From NCBI GenBank assembly GCA_020628855.1, contig JAHDEL010000010.1, positions 1 to 57,071 of the forward strand: 57,071 bases of DNA, written 5' to 3'. Made by a program: the position numbers and the translations under genes. The notes under the pieces are model-generated. The model was not told where the DNA came from and did no database searches. It saw nothing but the letters and a program-made list of their open reading frames with translations. The stretch is from Saprospiraceae bacterium (GTDB taxonomy: Bacteria; Bacteroidota; Bacteroidia; Chitinophagales; Saprospiraceae). This document shows, piece after piece, positions 16,694 to 25,766 of this stretch (position 1 is its first letter; each line of letters opens with the position of its first letter).

Positions 16694-19111
16694 ATGAAAC
16701 GAATTACACCCTATCTGCTTCTCTTGGCGTTATGTTCAATCCAAATACTACATGCGCAGTCAGAGGAAAAGTACACAATCAGCGGCTACATTTATGATGA
16801 TCAAACTGGAGAATCATTAATATCTGCTAATGTTTATGAAAGCAAGAATGCCGCCGGTACTGTATCCAATCTCTATGGCTTCTATAGTGTAACATTGCCC
16901 AAAGATTCCATTTATTTGACTTTCTCCTACATAGGTTTTCAACCTCAAACGATAGGCGTTTATTTGGATAGAGATGTTGATCTGGATGTCAGACTGGGTC
17001 AATCTGTGTCTCTTGACGTAGTTGAGATTACTGCAGATGCTGCAGAGAAGATTGAAGAAAAGACGCAGATGTCGGTTATAGAAGTGCCGATTCAGCAGAT
17101 CAAGAAAATACCTGCGCTCTTAGGTGAAGTTGACGTCTTAAAAGCACTACAACTCCTTCCTGGTGTCCAATCAGGTGGTGAAGGGCAATCGGGCTTATAC
17201 GTACGAGGGGGAAGTCCAGACCAGAATCTCATTCTATTGGATGGAGTGCCTGTCTACAATGTTAATCATCTTTTTGGATTCTTTTCTGTATTCAATGCGG
17301 ATGCCATCAAAGACGTTAAGCTTACCAAAGGTGGATTTCCCGCTAGATATGGGGGAAGACTTTCATCTGTGCTTGAGATCAACATGAAAGAGGGGAATAA
17401 CCAGGAGTTTCATGGCGCGGGTTCCATAGGACTAGTTTCTTCTAAGCTTTCATTAGAGGGTCCAATTATTAAGGACAAGGCTTCATTTATCGTGAGTGGA
17501 AGAAGAACATACATCGATATATTGGCTCAGCCAATCATCAGAGCAAGCCTGCAAGCTAATGGTGGAGATGGGAGAATAGGTTATTATTTCTATGATCTCA
17601 ACGCGAAGGTCAACTATAAAATCAGTGAAAAAGACAGACTCTACTTAAGTGCTTATTTGGGAGATGATAGATTCTATGTTGATACAGAAGACAGCACTCC
17701 CAATGTCTTTAGAGACAAACTTGAAACCAATCTGGGGTGGGGAAATATTACTTCAGCTTTAAGATGGAACCACAAATGGAGCAATAAGATGTTCAGCAAT
17801 CTGACGGCGACATACAGTAGATACAATTTTGGAACATTAATAGGAACAGAATACGAAGCATTTGCGTCCAATGGTTCTCAAGAGGCATTTGAAAAATATA
17901 GTGCGTCTTATGACTCTGGAATTAATGACTTAGCTCTCAGACTAGACTTTGACTTCATACCGAACCCAAATCATTATATCAAATTTGGAGGACTCGCAAT
18001 TAGGCATGATTTCAATCCTGGAGAATTTAATCTAGAAGCAAGAGTTGTTGAAGAACAAGAAGAGTTATTTGCGCTGGATACACTATTTGGTCAAGATAGA
18101 GTAAATGCACTGGAGTACAATGTGTTTGTGGAGGATGACCATAAGATTACGAATGGACTCAAAGCCAATTATGGCTTGCACTTTTCTGGCTTTTCTGTAA
18201 ATAATGCCAACTACACAAGTATACAACCAAGAATAGCATTACGTCAGTTACTGCCTAATCAAATTGCAGTAAAAGCTTCTTTTGCAACAATGCGACAATA
18301 TGTTCAATACTTAACTAATGAAAATATTGGACTCCCTTGGGATCAATGGCTACCAACAACCAATCAAGTGGAGCCCCAAGATTCTTGGCAAGCTGCCATA
18401 GGTGTTGCTAAGACTTTTGGTAGTGATTATGAGGTGTCAATTGAAGGGTATTATAAAGAAATGAAAAATTTAACTGCATACAGAGATGGTGCCTCGCTCT
18501 TCACGTTAACAGACTGGCAAGAACAGGTTGTCCAAGGAGAAGGTAATTCTTATGGTGCAGAATTATTTATACAAAAGAAGAAGGGAAGATTTACTGGTTG
18601 GTTAGGATATACTTTATCATGGAGTAATAGGCGATTTGATGATAAGAACTTTGGTGAATGGTATCCATATACTTTTGATCGAAGACATGATGTGTCCATT
18701 GTTGGTGTTTATGAACTGAGCGATAGAATTAACCTTGCAGCTACTTGGGTATATGGAACCGGTAATTCGGTGACTTTTGCCGAATCACAAAGCCCAATCT
18801 TGACAAGTGGATTCTTTTCGCAAGAACTTTGGCCTACTTGGGTTGAAACCTTTACTGAAAGAAACAATCATCGTCTGCCAGCCTATCATCGTCTTGATAT
18901 AAATGTAGATTTTATAAAGCAGAAGAAACGCTATAAGAGGATTTGGTCTATTGGTGCTTATAATGCTTACAGTAATAAGAATCCATTTTTCGTCAATTTC
19001 GAAACGGATTACGTCGATGATGGAAATGGAAATTTTACTTCCGAGAGAGTATTGAAGCAATATAGTTTGTTTCCTATTATCCCTTCAATTAGTTACAGAT
19101 TTGAATTTTAA
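16694..19111 (+). CDS. TonB-dependent receptor with carboxypeptidase-like N-terminal domain
   Basis: 805 residues from the ATG at 16694 (MKRITPYLLLLALCS, a normal signal peptide start; an ATG 21 nt upstream is less likely). After cleavage near LHAQ there is a carboxypeptidase-D-like beta domain (YTISGYIYDDQTGESL, then YGFYSVTLP), a TonB plug (LLGEVDVLKALQLLPGVQ, GLYVRGGSPDQNLILLDGVP, GGFPARYGGRLSSVLE), and a 22-strand barrel ending in an aromatic residue (SISYRFEF). It imports a ligand across the outer membrane using TonB energy. The DUF4249 lipoprotein gene begins 10 bp after its stop, a pairing common in the phylum. The substrate is unknown. Confidence 0.92.
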   Translation: MKRITPYLLLLALCSIQILHAQSEEKYTISGYIYDDQTGESLISANVYESKNAAGTVSNLYGFYSVTLPKDSIYLTFSYIGFQPQTIGVYLDRDVDLDVRLGQSVSLDVVEITADAAEKIEEKTQMSVIEVPIQQIKKIPALLGEVDVLKALQLLPGVQSGGEGQSGLYVRGGSPDQNLILLDGVPVYNVNHLFGFFSVFNADAIKDVKLTKGGFPARYGGRLSSVLEINMKEGNNQEFHGAGSIGLVSSKLSLEGPIIKDKASFIVSGRRTYIDILAQPIIRASLQANGGDGRIGYYFYDLNAKVNYKISEKDRLYLSAYLGDDRFYVDTEDSTPNVFRDKLETNLGWGNITSALRWNHKWSNKMFSNLTATYSRYNFGTLIGTEYEAFASNGSQEAFEKYSASYDSGINDLALRLDFDFIPNPNHYIKFGGLAIRHDFNPGEFNLEARVVEEQEELFALDTLFGQDRVNALEYNVFVEDDHKITNGLKANYGLHFSGFSVNNANYTSIQPRIALRQLLPNQIAVKASFATMRQYVQYLTNENIGLPWDQWLPTTNQVEPQDSWQAAIGVAKTFGSDYEVSIEGYYKEMKNLTAYRDGASLFTLTDWQEQVVQGEGNSYGAELFIQKKKGRFTGWLGYTLSWSNRRFDDKNFGEWYPYTFDRRHDVSIVGVYELSDRINLAATWVYGTGNSVTFAESQSPILTSGFFSQELWPTWVETFTERNNHRLPAYHRLDINVDFIKQKKRYKRIWSIGAYNAYSNKNPFFVNFETDYVDDGNGNFTSERVLKQYSLFPIIPSISYRFEF

Positions 19112-19121
19112 CACGATTATC

Positions 19122-20051
19122 ATGCAAGTATATAGATTAACATCTTTATTCAGTCTTTTACTCCTTGGATTCCTCTTTAGCAGTTGCGAAGATGTGCTCA
19201 CCAAGAATCTTGATATAGAAGATGATTTTGATTTTGAAAAAGTCATGGTGGTCAGTGGTGCCTTGACATCCCAAGTAGATGAGCTAAATTTACTGATTGC
19301 TGAGAATCAGTCTATTATAGAGGATATTGATGAGATAAATTACATTAATGGCGCAACCGTAACCTTGAGTAAAGACGGTATTGACTTAGGAACATTCTCC
19401 CAAAACGAGAATGAGTACTATAAATTAGATTTGTCTTCATTTGATTCTGATGCAATGGCAGGAAATTATCTATTGGAGTGCGAGCACCCAAGTTTTGGTT
19501 CTGTGAGTGCAACATGCTACCAACCTAGTCCAATTGACTTGAAATCTATTGAAGTGGATACTCTGCAAGGTGGTGGAAGTGAAGTTTTTGACGAATATCC
19601 TTATAGAGTTACATTGACCTTCGATGATCCAGCGGGTTCCAATTATTATCGATTTAATGTTACTGGTTCTTACGCAGATACCATTATTGACGGTGTTGAT
19701 ACATTTTTCTTTAATGAAATTATCTACACTGATTTTGTTTCCAATGATCAAGGAGCAACGACAACATGGAGTGATGGGATTCTGATCCAGGATGATTTCT
19801 TTGATGGACAAGAGGCAAAAGTTGTTTTTAATATGTATGTAGGGGATTGGTTCGAAGAAGATATTAAGGAGTACTTGAGAATCGAATGGTCTACTATGTC
19901 TGAGGAACTATTCAACTTCAAGAAATCTTACCAGCTATTGAGGGAATCACAAGATTTTGGACCTTTTCAAGAACCAGTGTCTATTTATACAAATGTCGAG
20001 AATGGGGGAGGTTACTTTGGTACTGAGCAGATAGTCGAGTATAGTTTTTAG
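19122..20051 (+). CDS. DUF4249 lipoprotein, partner of the upstream TonB receptor
   Basis: 309 residues from the ATG at 19122 (MQVYRLTSLFSLLLLGFLFSSC). The lipobox FSSC shows an exported, lipid-anchored protein. The N-terminal region KVMVVSGALTSQ and the segment INGATVTLSKDGIDLGTF match the DUF4249 plan, which starts with a small beta domain. It is translated 10 bp after the TonB receptor, so the two should form one outer-membrane uptake unit, with this protein likely facing the outside and binding the ligand or closing the pore. The stop shares a 4-bp TTAG with the convergent xseA stop. Confidence 0.82.
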   Translation: MQVYRLTSLFSLLLLGFLFSSCEDVLTKNLDIEDDFDFEKVMVVSGALTSQVDELNLLIAENQSIIEDIDEINYINGATVTLSKDGIDLGTFSQNENEYYKLDLSSFDSDAMAGNYLLECEHPSFGSVSATCYQPSPIDLKSIEVDTLQGGGSEVFDEYPYRVTLTFDDPAGSNYYRFNVTGSYADTIIDGVDTFFFNEIIYTDFVSNDQGATTTWSDGILIQDDFFDGQEAKVVFNMYVGDWFEEDIKEYLRIEWSTMSEELFNFKKSYQLLRESQDFGPFQEPVSIYTNVENGGGYFGTEQIVEYSF

Positions 20052-21265
20052 AGTTTGACTTCTCCATCACTAAACTCTAAAGAAAGATCTTTGGTGTGCT
20101 TCAGTTGACTCTTCCGAATGACTATATTTTCTTTTTGCTTAACTATAGCATAGCCTCGTTTTAGCACAGTCTTCGGATGAATAGCGTTCAAGACAGCCTG
20201 ACTACCTTCTAGTTGTTTGGTCAACAATTCTATTTTTGATTTAGAAAATTGCTTGATGCTTGTTTGTACTAATTCGAGCTGTTTTTCTTTCGTTGCCAGC
20301 AGTTTTGCAGAGACGTACTCTAAGGTTTGTTTTGTTAAATTGACTTGTTCTTTTGCGGTGTTTAAGTTGTGCTGACCATGGCGAATAATTTGTTGATATC
20401 TCTCAATACATGAAGATTCGAAATGTAGTGCAGTATCGATAATAAAGTCTGCTAAGGCAGTCGGTGTCTTCACCTGAGAGTGAGAAACCATATCTGTGAT
20501 ACTGTAGTCAATTTCATGACCAATTCCTGTTATTACTGGGATAGAAGATTCAGCAATGGTCTTAGCAATACTATAATTATCAAAATAGGACAGATCGATC
20601 TTTGATCCACCACCTCTCAATATTGCAATACAATCAAAGTGCTTGTCCGATGTAGCAATGGCTCGCAATGCAGCACATACTTCAGATTCCGTGTTTGCAC
20701 CTTGCATTGCTGATTGAAAGAGTTCACTGCGAAATTTGTAACCATAAGGGTTTTGAGAAAGCTGAGTAAGGAAGTCTTTATAGCCTGCTGCAGTTTGTGA
20801 ACTAATAACTGCGACAGATCGAATCACAGATGGAAGTTGAGTCAATTTGTTCTTACCAATCAACTCTTCTTTTGTTAGCCTATCAATTATCTTTTGCTTT
20901 TCTAATTCAAGATTTCCTAGGGTATAAGTGGCGTCAACATCCTCTAGGCTAAGTTTGAAACCCCATCTTTCATGGAAGGACACACTGACTTTGCATTTTA
21001 TCTGAATACCATTTGAAAGAATGGAAGAATAAAGATCCTTCAGTTTATTCTTGATGAATAGGTTGGACTTATACCAAATAGCTGCAGAAGCTTGAGCCAG
21101 GATTTCATCTGTATCCTCTGCTTTTTGAATAAGATCTAAGTAGACTTGACCTCTTACTTCGCTAATATTGCTTATTTCGCATTCAATCCAAATGCTATCT
21201 TCAAAGTTGAGTGCGATGACTCTTTTGATGTATTCATTGAGCTCTAGTAGAGTGTAGGACTGCAC
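20048..21265 (-). CDS. xseA: Exodeoxyribonuclease VII large subunit
   Basis: 405 residues, slightly shorter than the enterobacterial protein. The N-terminal OB-fold binds single-stranded DNA (YTLLELNEYIKRVIA, WIECEISNISEVRGQVYLDLI). The catalytic region holds the typical IAVISSQTAAGYKDFL-like segment, CIAILRGGGSKIDLSYFDN, ITGIGHEIDYSITD and KTPTALADFI. A long helical coiled-coil and the closing LKRGYAIV motif follow. It forms exonuclease VII with XseB, whose gene is 3.5 kb away on the same strand. It starts 31 bp after the cytochrome c gene and may belong to that transcript. Confidence 0.95.
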   Translation of the reverse strand: MQSYTLLELNEYIKRVIALNFEDSIWIECEISNISEVRGQVYLDLIQKAEDTDEILAQASAAIWYKSNLFIKNKLKDLYSSILSNGIQIKCKVSVSFHERWGFKLSLEDVDATYTLGNLELEKQKIIDRLTKEELIGKNKLTQLPSVIRSVAVISSQTAAGYKDFLTQLSQNPYGYKFRSELFQSAMQGANTESEVCAALRAIATSDKHFDCIAILRGGGSKIDLSYFDNYSIAKTIAESSIPVITGIGHEIDYSITDMVSHSQVKTPTALADFIIDTALHFESSCIERYQQIIRHGQHNLNTAKEQVNLTKQTLEYVSAKLLATKEKQLELVQTSIKQFSKSKIELLTKQLEGSQAVLNAIHPKTVLKRGYAIVKQKENIVIRKSQLKHTKDLSLEFSDGEVKL

Positions 21266-21296
21266 AGTATCTAATTATAATCTAAATGTATAAATA

Positions 21297-21698
21297 CTAT
21301 TTCTCAAATTTGTACAAAGGTATTGGACAATCTTCGAGTAGCTGTTTTGTGGAATCAATCGATAAGATATGATTGGTTTCCCACTTGACTTGGAGATAGT
21401 TAATTATATTATTAATCTCGTATTCAGTGAGGTCATAATTTGCTGGCATTTCCAGGAGTATTGAATCATCGAGCTTGTATTCCGCAATCCCATGTCTAAT
21501 GAGGCATGGTAACTCTGTAAGTTTGTTTGTCAGATAGTCGCTTGTCTGGATAGGTGGAATAATCGCTTCCAAACCAGACCCATCAGTCATATGACAAGAC
21601 TCACAATGAAATTGATAGAGTCTACCGCCTTGGACATAAATGTTGTCTTCACAGGCAATCATGATTATTGTTAGACTAAGGATTATCAGTCTTTTCAT
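21297..21698 (-). CDS. Lipoprotein cytochrome c
   Basis: 133 residues. Signal peptide with lipobox MIAC at residues 13-16 and one heme-binding CESCH motif (residues 33-37), followed by a c-type fold with GSGLEAIIPP and a likely axial Met in LLEMPANYDLTEYEINNIINYL. It is a membrane-anchored periplasmic electron carrier. The start overlaps the end of the SCO gene by 23 bp, showing translational coupling, and the neighbouring SCO protein points to a cytochrome oxidase or copper-linked respiratory role. No oxidase subunit is in the window. Confidence 0.9.
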   Translation of the reverse strand: MKRLIILSLTIIMIACEDNIYVQGGRLYQFHCESCHMTDGSGLEAIIPPIQTSDYLTNKLTELPCLIRHGIAEYKLDDSILLEMPANYDLTEYEINNIINYLQVKWETNHILSIDSTKQLLEDCPIPLYKFEK

Positions 21699-22302
21699 AT
21701 TCCTTGATCAAAATATTTACATCATCTATAAATTGTGGGATAGATTCCGGGTCAGTTCCCTCACAGAATGATCTTACATGTCCAGATTTGTCAGTCAGAA
21801 TGATCTTACCACTGTGGTCAAAACCACCTGGCGCATCTTCATCTTTATAAGCCACGACAAAATATTCGTCTGCTAGATCAAGGAGAGAATCTTGGTCACC
21901 AGTGAGAAAATGCCATGTATCTGAAGTCACACCCAGGTTTTTGCTATACAGACTGAGTTTGTCGACATCATCTCGTTTTGGATCTATTGTGAATGAAACA
22001 AATTGGATGACTTCTTCGTCCTCAAATTCTTCATGCAAACGTAACATTTGCTTCATCACTTTAGGGCAGATCGATGGACATGATGTAAAGAAAAAATCTG
22101 ATATGTATATCTTGTTTGCAAGATCAGTATTTGTGATCTTGGTACTATCTTGATTTAAGAAAGTCCAATGAGGTATAGTATGTTTTAAAGTATCACCATC
22201 GATTACTTCAACCTGCCCTAAAAATGGGAGTGGTCTATTATCAGTGGACTGACAGCCTAAGAGTAAAATAATTGCAACTGTAATTAAATAGAGGATACGC
22301 AT
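21676..22302 (-). CDS. SCO1/SenC family copper chaperone lipoprotein
   Basis: 208 residues, lipobox LLGC at the end of the signal peptide (Cys about 17). The thioredoxin-like SCO fold is clear: IYISDFFFTSCPSICPKV carries the CxxxC copper site, FVSFTIDPKRDD follows, and the third ligand His is in GGFDHSGKIILTD. SCO proteins deliver copper to, or reduce thiols of, the CuA site of cytochrome c oxidase in the periplasm. Middle gene of a three-gene overlapping operon (helical lipoprotein, SCO, cytochrome c). Confidence 0.93.
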   Translation of the reverse strand: MRILYLITVAIILLLGCQSTDNRPLPFLGQVEVIDGDTLKHTIPHWTFLNQDSTKITNTDLANKIYISDFFFTSCPSICPKVMKQMLRLHEEFEDEEVIQFVSFTIDPKRDDVDKLSLYSKNLGVTSDTWHFLTGDQDSLLDLADEYFVVAYKDEDAPGGFDHSGKIILTDKSGHVRSFCEGTDPESIPQFIDDVNILIKEYEKTDNP

Positions 22303-22700
22303 TATTCTTCCAGATAAGATTTTGCTTGACTAATTGCATTAATAAAGAGTTGCTCCATATTCTTAGCTTTTATTTTTTCTTGCTCTAGGTATTTCAATTG
22401 ATCTTCGATCTTCGCCTCTTTTGGAATTTTATATTCAGCCATCCAATCCATCATAACTTCTTCTGCATTACTGAGTGCATTAACCATCCCTTCAATTTGA
22501 GGGTTGGATTGTTGATTGGATAGTGCTTTTCGTAGCTTCCGAGTCGTAGACATTTCTGGCATAACTCTATCATGTATTTCCATGACTTCTTCATGTAATG
22601 CCTTGACTTCAGGGTTGTCAATAGAATTACAACCTTGTGTGATCATGAGACCAGAAATAAATACAAGTACCAATAAATAGAAAGAAAATTTTATCTGCAT
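22302..22700 (-). CDS. Small helical lipoprotein upstream of SCO gene
   Basis: 132 residues from the ATG at 22700 (MQIKFSFYLLVLVFISG, signal peptide with a TQGC lipobox); 25 further in-frame codons upstream are not needed. The mature part is highly charged and helical (VKALHEEVMEIHDRVMPEM, then AEEVMMDWMAEYKIP and IEDQLKYLEQEKIKAKNME). No family is recognised with certainty; similar small helical lipoproteins near SCO genes occur in the phylum. The stop TAA overlaps the SCO ATG by one base, so translation is coupled. A -7-like TACATTTG lies at 22725-22718 on the minus strand. Confidence 0.7.
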   Translation of the reverse strand: MQIKFSFYLLVLVFISGLMITQGCNSIDNPEVKALHEEVMEIHDRVMPEMSTTRKLRKALSNQQSNPQIEGMVNALSNAEEVMMDWMAEYKIPKEAKIEDQLKYLEQEKIKAKNMEQLFINAISQAKSYLEE

Positions 22701-22777
22701 TTGGTTGGATTTAGTGTCAAATGTAAAACTACAGAATGGAATACTTGTTGTAATTCTAAACCTATATTTGCACACTT

Positions 22778-24166
22778 ATGGTTCGAGGTATAGTCTGGTT
22801 TAGAAATGATCTGAGGATTCATGATAATGAAGCTTTCTATGATGCCATCAAATCCTGTGATGAGATACTACCTATCTACATCTTTGACGAGCGAATATTC
22901 CGTGGATATACAAAATTTGGTTTTAGGAAAGCTGATAGACATAGAACAAGATTTGTCATTGAGTCCATTCAGAATCTCAAGAATAATTTGGAGTCTTTAG
23001 GTCTCCACCTATGTATTCGTATCGGGAAACCTGAAGAAGAAATTTATTCGATTGCTCAGCAAATCAAGTCGTCCTGGGTATTTTGCAATCGAGAAAGAAC
23101 CCAAGAAGAAGTTGATGTTCAAGACGCTCTGGAGTCTTCACTTTGGACCATTGGGCAAGAGTTAAGATATTACAGAGGTAAGATGCTCTACCACACCGCT
23201 GATCTTCCATTTCCGGTTACTCAGACTCCCGATATCTTTACCAACTTTAGAAAGGAAGTAGAGAAATTTGTTTCAATCAGAAAGCCAATTGCACTTCCCG
23301 AGCAAACGATTCGACCTTTGTCTCTATCCATCGATCATGGCCAAGTGCCCAGTCTTTCGGATTTTAATTTAGCCGAAGAGAATGGAGACAAGATTGTCAT
23401 CAAAGGAGGTGAAGATGCAGCTATAGAGCAATTGGAACAGTATTTATGGGGAACCGATCGAGTACAATCATATTTTGAAACTAGAAATCAATTGTTGGGC
23501 ACCGATTTCTCTAGTAGATTTTCTGCCTATTTGGCGAAAGGCTGCCTCTCGCCTAAACTGGTGTATTGGAAACTGAAGGCTTATGAAGAAGAAAGAGGGT
23601 CTAATAAATCCACATATTGGCTTTTCTTTGAGTTGCTTTGGAGAGACTTTTTTAGATTGATGGCTAAAAAACATGGGAATAAAATTTTCAATCTCGGAGG
23701 CATTGCTGCAAAGCCAGAAATCAATCAGATTGCAAATTGGAAAATTATCGATAAGTGGACACAAGGCAAGACAGGTATTCCATTCATTGATGCGAATATG
23801 ATTGAGTTAAATAGTACCGGATTTATGTCGAATAGAGGGCGACAAAATGTAGCAAGCTTTTTCATCAAGGATTTGAAGCAAAATTGGATAGTGGGAGCGG
23901 AATTTTTTGAGTCTATGTTAATTGATTATGATCCATGTAGCAACTATGGTAATTGGAATTATATCGCTGGAGTGGGGTGTGATCCACGAGAAGAACGCTA
24001 CTTCAATATCATGACTCAAGCAAATAGGTATGATCCAGATGGGGAATATGTCAAGCATTGGCTACCTCAGTTGGCACACATCAACTCAGCGAATATTCAT
24101 TATCCCTTAGATGAGGATAGAAAAGACTATTGTAATGCCAGTGTACCTTTGTCTCTTTGGAAATAG
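22778..24166 (+). CDS. Cryptochrome DASH / photolyase family flavoprotein
   Basis: 462 residues. An N-terminal Rossmann-like antenna domain (VWFRNDLRIHDNEAF, ILPIYIFDERIF) is followed by the FAD domain with FSSRFSAYLAKGCLSP, LFFELLWRDFFRLMAKKHG, TGIPFIDANMIELNSTGFMSNRGRQNVASF and NYGNWNYIAGVGCDPRE. The WRDFFRL and NWNYIAGVGCDPRE segments are typical of the DASH class, which repairs pyrimidine dimers in single-stranded DNA and may sense blue light. Cytoplasmic. A TATATTTG box (22763-22770) ends only 7 nt before the ATG, so the mRNA may be nearly leaderless. It is divergent from the SCO operon. Confidence 0.93.
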   Translation: MVRGIVWFRNDLRIHDNEAFYDAIKSCDEILPIYIFDERIFRGYTKFGFRKADRHRTRFVIESIQNLKNNLESLGLHLCIRIGKPEEEIYSIAQQIKSSWVFCNRERTQEEVDVQDALESSLWTIGQELRYYRGKMLYHTADLPFPVTQTPDIFTNFRKEVEKFVSIRKPIALPEQTIRPLSLSIDHGQVPSLSDFNLAEENGDKIVIKGGEDAAIEQLEQYLWGTDRVQSYFETRNQLLGTDFSSRFSAYLAKGCLSPKLVYWKLKAYEEERGSNKSTYWLFFELLWRDFFRLMAKKHGNKIFNLGGIAAKPEINQIANWKIIDKWTQGKTGIPFIDANMIELNSTGFMSNRGRQNVASFFIKDLKQNWIVGAEFFESMLIDYDPCSNYGNWNYIAGVGCDPREERYFNIMTQANRYDPDGEYVKHWLPQLAHINSANIHYPLDEDRKDYCNASVPLSLWK

Positions 24167-24214
24167 TATGCTAGCTGTATGTAATTTTTCTAGCAGCGTC
24201 CGTTAGTACATCGA

Positions 24215-25765
24215 ATGAAAAAGATAGATAAGCTTGTTTTTACATCAATGTTGCCTCCATATTTGTTGGCATTCTTTGTTGCCGAGTTTGTCTTGGTTAT
24301 GCAGTTTTTATGGAAGTATATCGACGAAATCATTGGTAAGGGAATATCATTCTTTGTACTAATAGAATTGATTTTTTATTTTGCCGTAACTATCATTCCT
24401 CTTGCAATACCGCTTACAGTTCTGATCTCTTCGGTGATGGTATTTGGTAACCTAGGAGAGCGTTATGAGCTCTCTAGCATGAAGTCAGCAGGCGTTTCAC
24501 TACTTCGAATTATGGGAGCTGCTATTTTGATTTCAATCTTTACAGGATGCTTTTCATTACTCGCTTCTAATTATCTCAAACCCAAGGCAAATTATAAATT
24601 TTACTATCGATTTAACTCTGTAAGAAAGCAAAAGCCATCATTAAGTATAACCCCATTAGTGTTTAATGACGATTTCAAAGACATGGTAATGCGAGTCGGA
24701 AGTAAAGGTAAAGATGGAAAGAAAGTAGATGACATTCTGATTTATGATCATTCGAAGCCAGATAAGTCAGAGGTACAAATGATCTCTGCTAAGACTGGGG
24801 AGATGTTCTCTTCCGAAGATGGGAAGCAATTCTACATCAACCTTGAGAATGGCACTCAATATAGTGATGGCAGTAAGAACAAGAAAGCTAAGAATACAGG
24901 AAGTCAATATCGACCATTTGTTAGAACCGAGTTCGGAGAATGGCGTAAAGTCTTTGATATGAGTGAGTTCGAAATGGAAGCGAGTAATCTCAATTTGACT
25001 CGAAAGACCTATGATTTGATGAACACCTTTCAATTAAAAGATGCCATCGATTCTTTTGCACTACGGATGGATAGTGTAAAAACTAAAAGTGGAGAATTAT
25101 ATACCTGGATGAATTCAATCCAAGACTACAGAACAGAGGTAGCGTTAGAAGAGGCTAAGATTCCATCCAAAGAAGATAGCATTAAAGCAGTCAATCAAGC
25201 TAAGTATAAGCATCGAAAACCTAAAGGACGACAATCCAAATTCATTAAACAGAACTCAATATTGTCGGATTCAACTACCTCCATTGCCATGCTTTATACA
25301 GCGCAAGAAGCAGTTGATTTATTAGCAAGTTCGACAGATGATCCCAAAAAACTGTTCGATAGACATAAGATTGCCAAAGGAAAGGTAAAAACCATTAATA
25401 AAGACAGAAATAAGCATATACTGAGATTTCATCAACAATATAGTTGGGCCCTCATTTGCATTATTTTCCTCTTCATAGGAGCTCCATTGGGAAGTATTGT
25501 AAAGAAAGGCGGTTATGGGTATCCATTACTTTTTGCTATACTGTTTTTTATGATGTTTATCATTTTGAATATTCTAGGCGAAAAGTTGAATAAAGGAGGA
25601 ACAATCCATCCGGCATTAGGTGCCTGGTTGCCTTGTCTTGTATTAACACCTTTTTCAATTTACCTCACTTACAAGGCATTGAATGATGCTGCATTTGATG
25701 AGTTTTCAAAATTAAAAGAATGGGTAGTCTCTATATTTAGGAAGTTTAGCAAGCAGTCAGTATAA
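24215..25765 (+). CDS. LptF/LptG family permease (YjgP/YjgQ)
   Basis: 516 residues. Three N-terminal membrane segments (about 12-30, 50-75, 100-120) include the family-typical PLAIPLTVLISSVMVFGNLGERYELSSMKSAGVSL, in which the coupling-helix region contacts the ATPase. A long periplasmic beta-jellyroll region follows, then three C-terminal membrane segments (about 405-500) with IFLFIGAPLGSIVKKGGYG. With LptB2 it lifts lipopolysaccharide out of the inner membrane. Bacteroidota versions have an enlarged, charged insertion like the one seen here (about 270-400). Whether it is LptF or LptG is not resolved. Confidence 0.9.
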   Translation: MKKIDKLVFTSMLPPYLLAFFVAEFVLVMQFLWKYIDEIIGKGISFFVLIELIFYFAVTIIPLAIPLTVLISSVMVFGNLGERYELSSMKSAGVSLLRIMGAAILISIFTGCFSLLASNYLKPKANYKFYYRFNSVRKQKPSLSITPLVFNDDFKDMVMRVGSKGKDGKKVDDILIYDHSKPDKSEVQMISAKTGEMFSSEDGKQFYINLENGTQYSDGSKNKKAKNTGSQYRPFVRTEFGEWRKVFDMSEFEMEASNLNLTRKTYDLMNTFQLKDAIDSFALRMDSVKTKSGELYTWMNSIQDYRTEVALEEAKIPSKEDSIKAVNQAKYKHRKPKGRQSKFIKQNSILSDSTTSIAMLYTAQEAVDLLASSTDDPKKLFDRHKIAKGKVKTINKDRNKHILRFHQQYSWALICIIFLFIGAPLGSIVKKGGYGYPLLFAILFFMMFIILNILGEKLNKGGTIHPALGAWLPCLVLTPFSIYLTYKALNDAAFDEFSKLKEWVVSIFRKFSKQSV

Positions 25766-25766
25766 A

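Noticed and set aside
24169-24200. TGCTAG/CTAGCA inverted repeat after the cryptochrome gene as a terminator
   Set aside because: The stem is only 6 bp with a 16-nt loop and no T-run follows the descending arm.
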